DNA of 64,000 nucleotides. Source: Caulobacter endophyticus (GTDB taxonomy: Bacteria > Pseudomonadota > Alphaproteobacteria > Caulobacterales > Caulobacteraceae). The notes under the pieces are model-generated. The model was not told the DNA's origin. It did not search any database and saw nothing but the letters and a program-made list of their open reading frames with translations. A program made the position numbers and the translations under genes. Positions within the stretch are counted from its first letter, which is position 1. Each line of letters begins with the position of its first letter. Shown in pieces: positions 26,870 through 34,753 of the stretch. The stretch is from NCBI RefSeq assembly GCF_003116815.1, contig NZ_QDKQ01000037.1, forward strand, positions 62,001 to 126,000, read 5' to 3'.

Positions 26870-26878
26870 GAGAGAGGG
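26858..26878. repeat. CT/GA palindrome containing the deaminase stop codon
   Basis: CCCTCTCTCT-G-AGAGAGAGGG has perfect 10-base arms, and TGA at 26867-26869 sits at the centre. It lies between convergent genes (deaminase and tandem TetR). It is closely related to 21590-21608. Confidence 0.8.
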
Positions 26879-26889
26879 TCCACCAAGCC

Positions 26890-28119
26890 CTACCGCGCCA
26901 TCAGCCCCATCAGCAGCGGGCGGGCGAACAGCCGGGCGGCGTCTTCGCGGGTGACGCCCGGCGCCCAGGCCTGCAGCGAGGCGGCGGCGTTCAGCATCGA
27001 GTTGATCATGTGCGCGGCCACCAGCGGGTCGATGGCGCGCACCGAGCCGTCGGCGATCCCGTCGGCGATCATGCCGGCGAAGCGGTTGGAGCCGCGGGCG
27101 TAGCCGTCGCTCATCTCGTGGCGGATCTCGATCGGCAGGGCGCCCATCGAGGAGGCGCGCAGCAGCGGGCCGTGGTCCGACAGCTGGTACTCGACCAGGG
27201 CCGCCGTCGCCGCCGAGACCGCCGTCCAGCCGTCCCCTGGAAGATCGCGGGCCGACAGCTGGGCGCGACGGGTGACCGCGAAAGTGCGCTGGAAGCACTC
27301 GACCACCAGGGCGTCCTTGTCCTCGTGGTGATGGTAGAACGAGCCCTTGGTGACGTTCAGCGCCGCCGAGATGTCCTCGACCGAGGCCCCGCGATAGCCG
27401 CGCTGGTTGATGAGGCGCGTGGCGGCCACGAGGAAGGTCTCGCGCCATTCCTGGCCCTCGTCCGAGACGGGCGTCGGGTCGGGCAGGGCCGGCGGCGTCC
27501 AGTCGCGGCCGGAGCCGGCGATGCCGCCCACGAGGATGTCGTACATCCGCTCGCGCACCCGCTCGTAGTCGTCCAGATCGAAGCGGCGCAGCCAGGCGCC
27601 GGTCCAGAAGACCTGTTCCAGCAGGAGGTGGGCGCGGGCGTTGCGCTCGGCCTTGTCGAGATGGGCGAAGGCCTCGCCGTCGAAGAAGGCGCGCACCCGG
27701 CGGAAGATGTCGGCGAAGGCGGCCTGCACCGAAGCGCGCATCGGCTCCTTCAGCGCGCGGATCTCGGTGAAGCTTGCCAGGGGCGCGTCTTGCCCTGCGC
27801 GCACCCGGCGCGACAGGTCGAGATAGAGGGTCAGGAACTTGCGGATGCGGCCGGCGGCGTCGGGCTCGGCGGCGGCCTCGTCGATCATGGCGTCCAGCCG
27901 CTCGAGGCCCCGGATGAAGCAGGCGGCGGCCAGGTCGTCCTTCTTGCGGTAGTAGTAGGTGACGCTGGTGGTGATCAGGCCCACCTTGGCGGCGACGTCG
28001 GCCAGGGTCATGCCCTTGACGCCCTGGCGATTGAGCACGGCGGTGGCGGCCGCCAGGATGGCTTCCTTCTTCTGCGCGTAGCGCGCGGTCGCCGCGGTGA
28101 CGGTCCGGCCGTCGTCCAT
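26890..28119 (-). CDS. Tandem-domain TetR/AcrR-family regulator
   Basis: A 409-residue protein made of two complete TetR units. Unit 1 has its helix-turn-helix at AILAAATAVLNRQGVKGMTL followed by VGLITTSVTYYYRKKDDL; unit 2 has FLVAATRLINQRGYRGAS followed by LNVTKGSFYHHHEDKDAL. Each is followed by a helical ligand/dimer domain. Ordinary TetR proteins have about 200 residues and dimerise; here the dimer is covalent and can be asymmetric. ATG 28119 (MDDGRTV) is preferred over an upstream TTG because AGGGGGC precedes it. Nearby beta-oxidation genes make an acyl-CoA-type ligand plausible but unproven. Confidence 0.88.
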   Translation of the reverse strand: MDDGRTVTAATARYAQKKEAILAAATAVLNRQGVKGMTLADVAAKVGLITTSVTYYYRKKDDLAAACFIRGLERLDAMIDEAAAEPDAAGRIRKFLTLYLDLSRRVRAGQDAPLASFTEIRALKEPMRASVQAAFADIFRRVRAFFDGEAFAHLDKAERNARAHLLLEQVFWTGAWLRRFDLDDYERVRERMYDILVGGIAGSGRDWTPPALPDPTPVSDEGQEWRETFLVAATRLINQRGYRGASVEDISAALNVTKGSFYHHHEDKDALVVECFQRTFAVTRRAQLSARDLPGDGWTAVSAATAALVEYQLSDHGPLLRASSMGALPIEIRHEMSDGYARGSNRFAGMIADGIADGSVRAIDPLVAAHMINSMLNAAASLQAWAPGVTREDAARLFARPLLMGLMAR

Positions 28120-28221
28120 AGTCTCAGCCCCCTGCAGCGCCGGACTTTCCGGCGCTGGACTCAAGCGTCCAATCTAGGCCTGGAAAGGGGCCGCAGAAAG
28201 GCCCGGCCTCGTCTTTGTCGC

Positions 28222-30123
28222 TCAGTGGAGCCGGTCGGGCAGGGCGGCGACCACGGCCCGGACCAGGGCGGCGGGCGACAGCGGCTTGGCGATCGCGCCG
28301 TTCATGCCGGCCTCGACATAGGCGGCGGTCTGGTGGGCCAGGGCGTTGGCGGTCATGGCCACGATCGGCGCCGCGCCGGCGGGGCCGGGCAGGGCGCGGA
28401 TGGCGCGCGTGGCCTCGACCCCGTCCATGACCGGCATCTGAATGTCCATGAAGATCAGGTCATAGCCGCGCTGGGCCGCGACGATGCCGGCCCGGCCGTC
28501 CTCGGCCGTGGCGACGCGGGCGCCCAGCGCCTCGAGCATGCGGGTGGCGATCAGGCGGTTGACGGCGTTGTCCTCGACCAGCAGCACCTCCAGCCCGTCG
28601 AGCATGGGGGTGTCGCCTTCTCCGGCGCTCGCGGCCGGGGCCTGGGCGGCGGGCGCCAGGACGTCGAGCCAGAAGGTCGAGCCTTCGCCCGGGCGGCTTT
28701 CGAAGCCGATATCGCCGCCCATCAGCTGGGCCAGCCGGCGGGTGATCGACAGGCCCAGACCCGCGCCGCCGAACCGCCGGGTGGTCGAACCGTCGGCCTG
28801 GCTGAAGCGCTCGAACAGGGTGCCCTGGGCGGCCAGCGGGATGCCGACGCCGGTGTCCTCGATCTCGAAGCGCAGGCGCACGCCCTCTTCGGTGGACGAG
28901 ACGCAGAGCCGGGCGGTCACGCGGCCGGCCAGGGTGAACTTCACCGCGTTGCCGATCAGGTTGAAGAGGGCCTGGCGCAGCCGCACGGGATCGGCGGCGA
29001 CGAAGGCCGCGCCGGCCGGCGGAGCCTCGACGCGGATGGACAGGCCCTTTTCCTCGGCCTGGGGCTCCAGCAGGTCGGCGACGCTGCGCAGCAGGGCCGA
29101 CGGGTCGAGCGCCTCGGGAGAGAGCTCCAGCTTGCCGGCCTCGACCTTGGAGAAGTCGATAATGTCGTTGAGCAGTTCCGACAGCATGGCGCCGCAGCCC
29201 AGGGCCTCGGCCAGCAGACGGCGGCCGTCGGCCGACAGCGGCTCGTGCTTGAGCAGGTGCAGCACGCCCAGCACGCCGTTCATCGGGGTGCGGATCTCGT
29301 GGCTCATATTGGCCAGGAACTGCGACTTGGCCGCGGCCGCCGCCAGGGCCGCGTCGCGGGCGACCAGCAGTTCGGTGACGTCCTGGCTGATGCCGATGAC
29401 GTCGAACAGCTCGCCGGCGGCGCCGCGCACGCCGCGCCAGTCGGTGCGCATCCAGATCCATTCCCGGCTGGCCGCGTCGGCGTGGCGATAGACCAGCTGG
29501 GCGTGCTCGCCGGTCTCCTGGGTGCGCAGGAAGGCGGCGGTCATGGTCTGGCGGTCGTCAGGGTGGATGGCGGACATCATCTCCACCGCCGTCATCTGCC
29601 GCGCGTCGCCCAGCGGCGCGGCCAGGGTCGTGATGTCCTGCTCGAAGAAGTAGATCCCCTTGCGGGTCTCGTAGCGCCAGACATAGACGCCGGCCGCGTT
29701 GCGCAGCAGTTCGTTGGCGCGCTCGGCCTGCTGGCGCTGGAGCCGGCGGATGCGTTCCTCGGAGAAGTCCTGGAAGACGATCAGCAGCGCCCCGTCGGGC
29801 AGGATCTTGGAGCGCGAGCGCACCCACAGCCAGCCGCCGCCCTTGCGCGCCAGCCGATGCTCGGACTGCACCTGGCCCTCGGCGCGCAGCACCCGGCCGG
29901 CCTGTTCCAGCACCTGGGTGTCGTGCAGGTGGAGGAAGTCGCGGATCGAGCGGCCCAGGGTCTCGTCGGCGCTCCAGCCGGCGATCTCGCTCCAGGCCGG
30001 ATTGACCCGGACGATGGCCCGGTCCTGCAGCACGATGAACATGTCGAGGCTGTTCTGGAAAAACCAGTCGGCCGCCGCACGATCGATGTTCGAGGCCGTC
30101 TCGCCCTCGGGACGCTTGCCCAT
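28222..30123 (-). CDS. Hybrid sensor histidine kinase (PAS-PAS-HisKA-HATPase-REC)
   Basis: A 633-residue soluble kinase. Two PAS sensor domains occupy about residues 20-130 and 145-250. The phosphorylated His275 is in FLANMSHEIRTPMNGVLG. The ATPase domain has the N box (LFNLIGNAVKFT), G1 (DTGVGI) and GGAGLGLSITRRLAQLMGG. A C-terminal receiver follows with acceptor Asp560 (FMDIQMPVMDG) and Lys in AKPLSP. There is no membrane segment, so it senses a cytoplasmic signal. No histidine phosphotransferase or output regulator is adjacent. ATG 30123 follows GAGGGGAG; the longer open frame upstream has no homology. Confidence 0.93.
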   Translation of the reverse strand: MGKRPEGETASNIDRAAADWFFQNSLDMFIVLQDRAIVRVNPAWSEIAGWSADETLGRSIRDFLHLHDTQVLEQAGRVLRAEGQVQSEHRLARKGGGWLWVRSRSKILPDGALLIVFQDFSEERIRRLQRQQAERANELLRNAAGVYVWRYETRKGIYFFEQDITTLAAPLGDARQMTAVEMMSAIHPDDRQTMTAAFLRTQETGEHAQLVYRHADAASREWIWMRTDWRGVRGAAGELFDVIGISQDVTELLVARDAALAAAAAKSQFLANMSHEIRTPMNGVLGVLHLLKHEPLSADGRRLLAEALGCGAMLSELLNDIIDFSKVEAGKLELSPEALDPSALLRSVADLLEPQAEEKGLSIRVEAPPAGAAFVAADPVRLRQALFNLIGNAVKFTLAGRVTARLCVSSTEEGVRLRFEIEDTGVGIPLAAQGTLFERFSQADGSTTRRFGGAGLGLSITRRLAQLMGGDIGFESRPGEGSTFWLDVLAPAAQAPAASAGEGDTPMLDGLEVLLVEDNAVNRLIATRMLEALGARVATAEDGRAGIVAAQRGYDLIFMDIQMPVMDGVEATRAIRALPGPAGAAPIVAMTANALAHQTAAYVEAGMNGAIAKPLSPAALVRAVVAALPDRLH

Positions 30124-30252
30124 CGCGCTCCCCTCGTCTTCAATCGATGAACGCAGGATCGGGTAAAGGTTGCGTTTCCCGTACCGCCTATTCGATCCGC
30201 GACAATAAGGCGACCGTGACTGAAGGTCGCGCCAGTAAAGGGGGATTCCCGT

Positions 30253-31476
30253 TTGAGCACGCCCGAAGCCGTCGGCCTGTCGTCGGACCGACTGAAGCGC
30301 ATCGACGCCTTTCTGCAAGCCAAGTACGTCGGGCCCGGCCTGCTGCCCGGTGCCCAGCTGCAGGTCTGGCGGCGCGGCCAGCTGGCCCACGAGACCGTGC
30401 TGGGCCTGGCCGACCGCGAGCGCGGCGCGCCGCTGAAGGCCGATGCGCTGTACCGCATCTACTCGATGACCAAGCCGATCACCTCGATCGCCTTCATGAT
30501 GCTGGTCGAGGAGGGCAGGGTGGCCCTGGAAGACCCGGTCCACCGCTTCATTCCGGCCTTCAGGGACCTGGGCGTCTTCGCCGCCGGTTCGCTGGGCATG
30601 TTCCAGACCAGGCCGCTCTCCGAGCCGATGCGGATGATCGACCTGCTGCGCCACACGGCCGGCCTGACCTACGGCTTCCAGCAGCGCGGCAATATCGACG
30701 CGGCCTATCGCAAGCTGCACCTGGACGACCTGCCGGGGCCGCGCGACCTGGACGGATTCATCGCCGAGCTGGCGAAACTCCCTCTCGAGTTCAGCCCGGG
30801 CGAGGCCTGGAACTATTCGGTCTGCACCGACGTGCTGGGCTATCTCGTCCAGGTCATCTCGGGCCAGCCGTTCGACCAGTTCCTGAAAGACCGGATCTTC
30901 GAACCGCTGAAGATGGCCGACACCGGCTTCTTCGTGCCCGAAGCCGACCAGGGCCGCCTGGCCGCCTGCTACAGCCTCGACCCCAAGGGCAAGGTGGTGC
31001 TGCAGGATGATCCGGCCCAGAGCCCGTTCCTCAAGGACCCGCTGTTCAAGTCGGGCGGCGGGGGCCTGGTCTCCACCGCGGCCGACTATATGCGCTTCTG
31101 CCGCATGATCCTGAACGGCGGCCAGCTGGACGGCGCCCGCATCGTCAGCCCAAAGACGCTGAGGGCGATGATGCTCAATCACCTGCCGGGCGGCAAAGAG
31201 CTGACCGAAATGTCGAAGTCGCTGTTCAGCGAGAGCGTCTATGACGGCGTGGGCTTCGGCCTCGGCTTCGCAGTCACGACGGATCTGGCCCGCACCCGCA
31301 CCATCGGCAGCCTGGGCGAGGCCTTCTGGGGCGGCATGGCCTCGACCGCCTTCTGGGTGGATCCGGTGGAGGACCTGGCGGTGGTGTTCATGACCCAGCT
31401 GATGCCGTCCAGCGTCTATCCCATCCGGCGGGAGCTGCGGACGCTGGTCTACGCGGCGTTCGAGGAGGCGGCTTGA
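30253..31476 (+). CDS. Serine hydrolase, class C beta-lactamase/esterase family (EstB-like)
   Basis: A 407-residue protein of the penicillin-binding-protein-like transferase fold. The SxxK motif is SMTKP near residue 75, with the Tyr motif in WNYSVCTDVLGYLVQ near 194. Such proteins are mostly esterases, transesterases or D-amino-acid peptidases, and true beta-lactamase activity should not be assumed. There is no signal peptide, so it is likely cytoplasmic. The start is TTG at 30253: AAAGGGGGA lies at ideal spacing, and no ATG or GTG fits better. It is convergent with pirin across two palindromic repeats. Confidence 0.88.
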   Translation: MSTPEAVGLSSDRLKRIDAFLQAKYVGPGLLPGAQLQVWRRGQLAHETVLGLADRERGAPLKADALYRIYSMTKPITSIAFMMLVEEGRVALEDPVHRFIPAFRDLGVFAAGSLGMFQTRPLSEPMRMIDLLRHTAGLTYGFQQRGNIDAAYRKLHLDDLPGPRDLDGFIAELAKLPLEFSPGEAWNYSVCTDVLGYLVQVISGQPFDQFLKDRIFEPLKMADTGFFVPEADQGRLAACYSLDPKGKVVLQDDPAQSPFLKDPLFKSGGGGLVSTAADYMRFCRMILNGGQLDGARIVSPKTLRAMMLNHLPGGKELTEMSKSLFSESVYDGVGFGLGFAVTTDLARTRTIGSLGEAFWGGMASTAFWVDPVEDLAVVFMTQLMPSSVYPIRRELRTLVYAAFEEAA

Positions 31477-31481
31477 GCCAG

Positions 31482-31617
31482 GATGCTCCCCCTGAAGGGG
31501 GAGCTGTCGCGGAGCGACTGAGGGGGGAGTGACTGCTCCCTCCGCGGCTTCATCGACTTCAGCAGGATCTTCCCCCTCCGGCCCTTCGGGCCACCTCCCC
31601 CTTCAGGGGGAGGATCT
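31482..31617. repeat. Composite palindromic repeat, family C (copy 3)
   Basis: It has the same orientation and nearly the same sequence as 4404-4539, including GATGCTCCCCCTGAAGGGGG at the left end, CTGTCGCGGAGCGACTGAGG, and TTCCCCCTCCGGCCCTTCGG plus AGGATCT at the right. It begins six bases after the serine hydrolase stop codon and abuts a family F element. Confidence 0.88.
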
Positions 31618-31625
31618 GGAGATGC

Positions 31626-31757
31626 GAACCTCCCCCTGTGGGGGAGGTGATCGCGAAGCGATCGGTGGGGGGAGTGGCTTGGAAACCGGCCGGTTCGGCG
31701 GAAGCTGAAAACGTCCCCCCACCGGCCTTCGGCCGCCTCCCCCATGGGAGGAGGTTC
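31626..31757. repeat. Composite palindromic repeat, family F (copy 1)
   Basis: It begins GAACCTCCCCCTGTGGGGGAGG, followed by hairpin GATCGC-GAA-GCGATC, the segment CGGCGGAAGCTGAAAACG, CCGGCCTTCGGCCG, and the closing CCTCCCCCATGGGAGGAGGTTC. It aligns with 32986-33119 in the same orientation. It ends one base before the pirin stop codon. Confidence 0.88.
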
Positions 31758-31758
31758 T

Positions 31759-32652
31759 TTAGAGCGGCGAGGCCGGCGGGGTGTAATCCTCCGGCAGGGG
31801 GATGAACTCGCCGTCGTCCAGATCCGGCAGCTTCATCCGCCCGGCGCGCCAGTCGGCCTTGGCCTGCTCGATGCGGTCCTTGGAGCTGGAGACGAAGTTC
31901 CATTCGATGAAGCGCGGGCCGATCGGCTCGCCGCCCAGCAGCATGACCACCGAGGGCTCAAGCGCCTCGAAGACCACGGTCTCGCCCGGGGCGAACACGG
32001 CCATCTGTGCGGTCTCGATCACCCGGCCGGCCACTTCCATCCGGCCGCTGGAGACATAGGCCGCGCGCTCGGAATATTCGGCCGGCAGGGCCGCCTTGGC
32101 CCCGGCCGCCAGCTCCCAGTGGACGTAGAACAGCGGCGAATGCACCGGCACGCTGGCCTTGGCGCCGAAGGCCTCGCCGGCGATCAGCCGGGCCTTGATC
32201 CCCGCGCCCTCGTAATAGGGCAGGTCGGTCGAGCCGGCGTGGTGGCTGAAGCCGGGATCCATCTCCTCGTATTCCTTGGGCAGGGCGATCCAGGCCTGCA
32301 TGCCGTTCATCACCCCGCCCTGGCTGCGCAGGGTCTCGAAGCGTTCGGAGTGGGTGATGCCCGAGCCGGCCGTCATCCAGTTGACCTCGCCGGGCACGAT
32401 CTCGATCTCCGAGCCGACGCTGTCGCGGTGGGTCATGGCGCCCTCGAACAGGTAGCTCAGGGTCGACAGGCCGATGTGCGGGTGGGGCCGCACGTCGACG
32501 CTTTGCGGGAAGTTCGGATCGAAGCTGGCCGGGCCCATGTGGTCGAGGAACACGAACGGCCCGACCATGCGCCGCTTGGCGAAGGGCAGCACCCGCCCGA
32601 CCTCGAAACCGCCGATGTCGCGGCGGCGGGCGTCGATGACGAGGTCGATCAT
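31759..32652 (-). CDS. Pirin-family bicupin protein
   Basis: A 297-residue protein with the pirin N-terminal cupin. The metal site is in RPHPHIGLSTLSYLFEG with a further His in MTHRDSVG, followed by IVPGEVNWMTAGSGITHSE. The family includes iron-dependent quercetinase-like dioxygenases and redox-sensing regulators, and the activity of this member is unknown. Length matches the family. It is cytoplasmic, with no signal. A family F repeat lies at each side of the pirin plus 82-residue gene pair, so the pair is bracketed by direct repeats. Confidence 0.92.
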   Translation of the reverse strand: MIDLVIDARRRDIGGFEVGRVLPFAKRRMVGPFVFLDHMGPASFDPNFPQSVDVRPHPHIGLSTLSYLFEGAMTHRDSVGSEIEIVPGEVNWMTAGSGITHSERFETLRSQGGVMNGMQAWIALPKEYEEMDPGFSHHAGSTDLPYYEGAGIKARLIAGEAFGAKASVPVHSPLFYVHWELAAGAKAALPAEYSERAAYVSSGRMEVAGRVIETAQMAVFAPGETVVFEALEPSVVMLLGGEPIGPRFIEWNFVSSSKDRIEQAKADWRAGRMKLPDLDDGEFIPLPEDYTPPASPL

Positions 32653-32721
32653 GGGGAGGCTCCGGCAGGCTTGTTGCGTGGCTGGAACCTCCCACGGCGG
32701 ACATGCGCAGTCTTGTTGAAA

Positions 32722-32970
32722 TTAGCGGTCGGCGTAGGCCGTCTTCCACAGCTCGGCCACCTCCAGCAGCGCTTGTCCGGGCGCGTCCGTCGCCGACGAC
32801 CGCAGGCGCTCGATCCGCAACGCCGCGCGGGTCGCCTCGAGCCGCTCGTCGAGCCTGCGCCTGGCCTCGGCCAGGGCGGGGGACGGGTCGGGGAAAGGGG
32901 AGGGCGCGGTGGCGAGGCCGCGCTTGCGGTGCGGGCGCTTGGGAAGGGGGCGTCGGCGGGTGTGCGTCAT
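32722..32970 (-). CDS. Small basic hypothetical protein
   Basis: An 82-residue protein with a strongly basic N-terminus (MTHTRRRPLPKRPHRKRG), a Pro-rich linker, and one predicted amphipathic helix (ALAEARRRLDERLEATRAAL) before a second helix (QALLEVAELWKTAYADR). No family is recognised. The ATG at 32970 has only a weak upstream purine tract, so expression is uncertain. It lies between pirin and a family F repeat on the same strand as pirin. Confidence 0.5.
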   Translation of the reverse strand: MTHTRRRPLPKRPHRKRGLATAPSPFPDPSPALAEARRRLDERLEATRAALRIERLRSSATDAPGQALLEVAELWKTAYADR

Positions 32971-32985
32971 GGGGGGCTCTTTTGA

Positions 32986-33119
32986 GAACCTCCCCCTGTG
33001 GGGGAGGCGATCGCGCAGCGATCGGTGGGGGGAGTTTGGCTTGAAGTCGGCCGCCCTCGGCGGAAGCTGAAAACGGCCCCCCGCCGGCCTTCGGCCGCCT
33101 CCCCCACAGGGGGAGGTTC
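32986..33119. repeat. Composite palindromic repeat, family F (copy 2)
   Basis: A direct copy of 31626-31757: the same ends (GAACCTCCCCCTGTGGGGGA...CCACAGGGGGAGGTTC), the same GATCGC/GCGATC hairpin with loop GCA instead of GAA, and the same CCGGCCTTCGGCCG. The outer palindrome here is perfect on both sides. Confidence 0.88.
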
Positions 33120-33131
33120 CTTGATCGCCGG

Positions 33132-33554
33132 ACGCGCGTCTTCGCGCTCACGCGGAAGACCGCTGAGTTGATCGGAGAGGGCGCGGGGCGTCCGGACCGC
33201 GTCCGGATGCTGTGTGTTGGTTACCGTTTCGACGAAGCCATGACGCCCCGCGCGATCGTTTGACCTCAGGCCGGGGCGCGCGGGCATCTTCCGCCCTGTG
33301 CCCCTTCCACCGCGCAGGCTCCCCGTTTCTTGACGGCCGGGAGGCGCGTATGGCGCGGACCCTCGGGCGGGCGGGGACCCATGACAGGCAAGCCCCCGAT
33401 AGGCGGGTTTACGTCCCCCGCCCTCCGTTCAAGCCCCGCCGGCCCGGCTCACGCCGCTCCAGGAGGCCCCGCTCGATCGCATCACCGCCGCACGCTTCGG
33501 GCCGGATCCTTGCGCCCTCTCCCCGCGACGGGACGAGAGGAAGTATGCGGCGGG
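33132..33554. repeat. Roughly 420-bp dispersed repeat, copy 2 (candidate structured RNA)
   Basis: It aligns with 4543-4958 over the full length. The long-range pair is at 33181-33191 and 33243-33253, the inner hairpin is TCCGGA-CCGCG-TCCGGA (33191-33207), the second hairpin is GGGGAC/GCCCCC (33373-33378, 33392-33397), and the identical 21-base core is at 33402-33422. The AT-richer two-gene cassette begins 200 bases to the right. Confidence 0.8.
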
Positions 33555-33754
33555 TTTGGAGCTGTCGGATGAAAAACGCTGATAATTTTTTAGAGCGTTG
33601 ATTAGGTTGGGGTTTGTGTGGCGGCGGACGGGGATTGGCAGTCTTCGCTCCTTCCAGGACGGAAGGTCTGCCTTCCTGGGAGCAGACGCGATACGAGCGG
33701 TGTGGTCCCGGAAACTATGAAGGCTGTCCCAATGATCACGCTTGGAGAATCCGT

Positions 33755-34753
33755 CTAGGCGCTCGCTCCTGGCGATTTGAGGCCAAGGTCGCCATAGAGC
33801 GGTGCAAGTTCATCATCCGACAGTGGGCTGTTCAAAGGGGCGCTGCGGGGTGCTTGTTTGATTGCCCAATACACAAGTAGAACTGCTGGCTGGCGGTACA
33901 GCAGTTCCTTGGTGGCGCGCTCCTGGATACGCTCGGCAAGGAACGGTTTTTCCTTAAGGAAAGCATCTAGCTCGGCCTCAAAGCCTTCCTTCGCCCACCC
34001 GCAGAAGTGGTCCACCAAGAGGGTGTTAAGCGGCGACGGTTGGGGCTCCAGGCCGGTGAAGGGCTTGTACGCGGCTTGGACGGCTGCGGCGATCTGCCGG
34101 CTAGGTGCCTGTGCCAACTCAAGCTTTTGGCGCACCTGGGTAAAGTAGTCGTCCGTGGCCTCGATGAGGGCCATGCTCTTGGCGGCCGCACGTTTTACGT
34201 GCGGTTCAGCCTGTATGCTGGGCTTATAAATCGTGTCGTGTGTCAGTTCGCTGTAAGCGTGCTGGAGTATAGTGCGTACCTGAACTTCACAGGGCGTGTT
34301 TACAGCGACATCAACGCCACCATGAATGACGCTGGCCTTTGCCCGGACAATGTAGTGGAGCGATTGGTAATCGAATTCGAATGGCTTCGCAGCGCGCTCC
34401 TCTTCAAAGTCCCGTGCTTTGGCGGCGGTCCAGCGGTCGCACGTGGTGATGGTGCGCTCCACCACCCTAATATCCTCCGAGAACAGCACGACGATGCGAA
34501 CGCCAACCTTGTCCTCAATGTCGTCGTACGGGTCCTTGTATTGCTTGCCACGGTGGAACGCCTTGGCCAGCAAGGACGGCTCCTCTTTGGTCCGGGGCTT
34601 CAGGGGGATGCGAAAGAACAACTCCACATTTGCTGGGTGGATTTCCCGTGCCACCGCCTCTGTGAGCATTTCTGACACGAAATCGCCCCATGCCGCATAC
34701 ATGGGGCGCTCCGCGCGCCAGCGCTCTAGCAGTTCTGTTTCGCGATCCTTCAT
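33755..34753 (-). CDS. RelA/SpoT-domain alarmone synthetase-like protein (no hydrolase domain)
   Basis: A 332-residue protein with a nearly complete (p)ppGpp-synthetase motif set. The ATP-site pattern RxKxxxSxxxK is Arg54, Lys56, Ser60, Lys64. DKVGVRIV follows with Asp81 and Arg86, then the G-loop FDYQSLHY with Tyr129 and CEVQVRT with Glu156, Gln158, Arg160, then His172 and YK at 176-177. There is no N-terminal HD hydrolase and no TGS/ACT region. A 150-residue C-terminal extension matches nothing I recognise. ATG 34753 forms an ATGA overlap with the upstream NA37-like gene and is preferred over TTG 34795. Lower G+C than its neighbours suggests transfer. It may be a housekeeping-type synthetase or a toxic effector; known toxSAS enzymes modify tRNA or make ppApp. 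Confidence 0.85.
   Translation of the reverse strand: MKDRETELLERWRAERPMYAAWGDFVSEMLTEAVAREIHPANVELFFRIPLKPRTKEEPSLLAKAFHRGKQYKDPYDDIEDKVGVRIVVLFSEDIRVVERTITTCDRWTAAKARDFEEERAAKPFEFDYQSLHYIVRAKASVIHGGVDVAVNTPCEVQVRTILQHAYSELTHDTIYKPSIQAEPHVKRAAAKSMALIEATDDYFTQVRQKLELAQAPSRQIAAAVQAAYKPFTGLEPQPSPLNTLLVDHFCGWAKEGFEAELDAFLKEKPFLAERIQERATKELLYRQPAVLLVYWAIKQAPRSAPLNSPLSDDELAPLYGDLGLKSPGASA

Larger units (their letters stand above)
32971..33754. other. 784-base gene-free stretch with two repeats
   Basis: It contains the second family F repeat (32986-33119) and the second copy of the 420-bp dispersed repeat (33132-33554). The remaining 200 bases (33555-33754) are visibly AT-richer and have no supported gene. 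A hairpin CTTCCAGGACGGAAG lies near 33651, and an AT tract GATAATTTTTTAGAG near 33582. Long reading frames here are repeat-derived and are not called. Confidence 0.75.

Noticed and set aside
26578..30150. A 1190-codon open frame opposite the TetR and histidine kinase genes
   Set aside because: It is the antisense shadow of two clearly homologous genes, with a Gly/Ala/Arg-rich product and no family motif.
30253..31476. Beta-lactamase conferring antibiotic resistance
   Set aside because: SxxK is present, but this family is mostly esterases and the protein has no export signal, so a resistance call is not supported.
31759..32652. Direct repeats flanking pirin as a composite transposon
   Set aside because: No transposase lies between them and no target-site duplication was seen; the elements are of the small palindromic type.
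33232..33241. TTCGACG in the 420-bp repeat as a sign of tmRNA
   Set aside because: The short string resembles the tmRNA 5' motif, but there are two copies, no tag-coding sequence and no matching acceptor stem.
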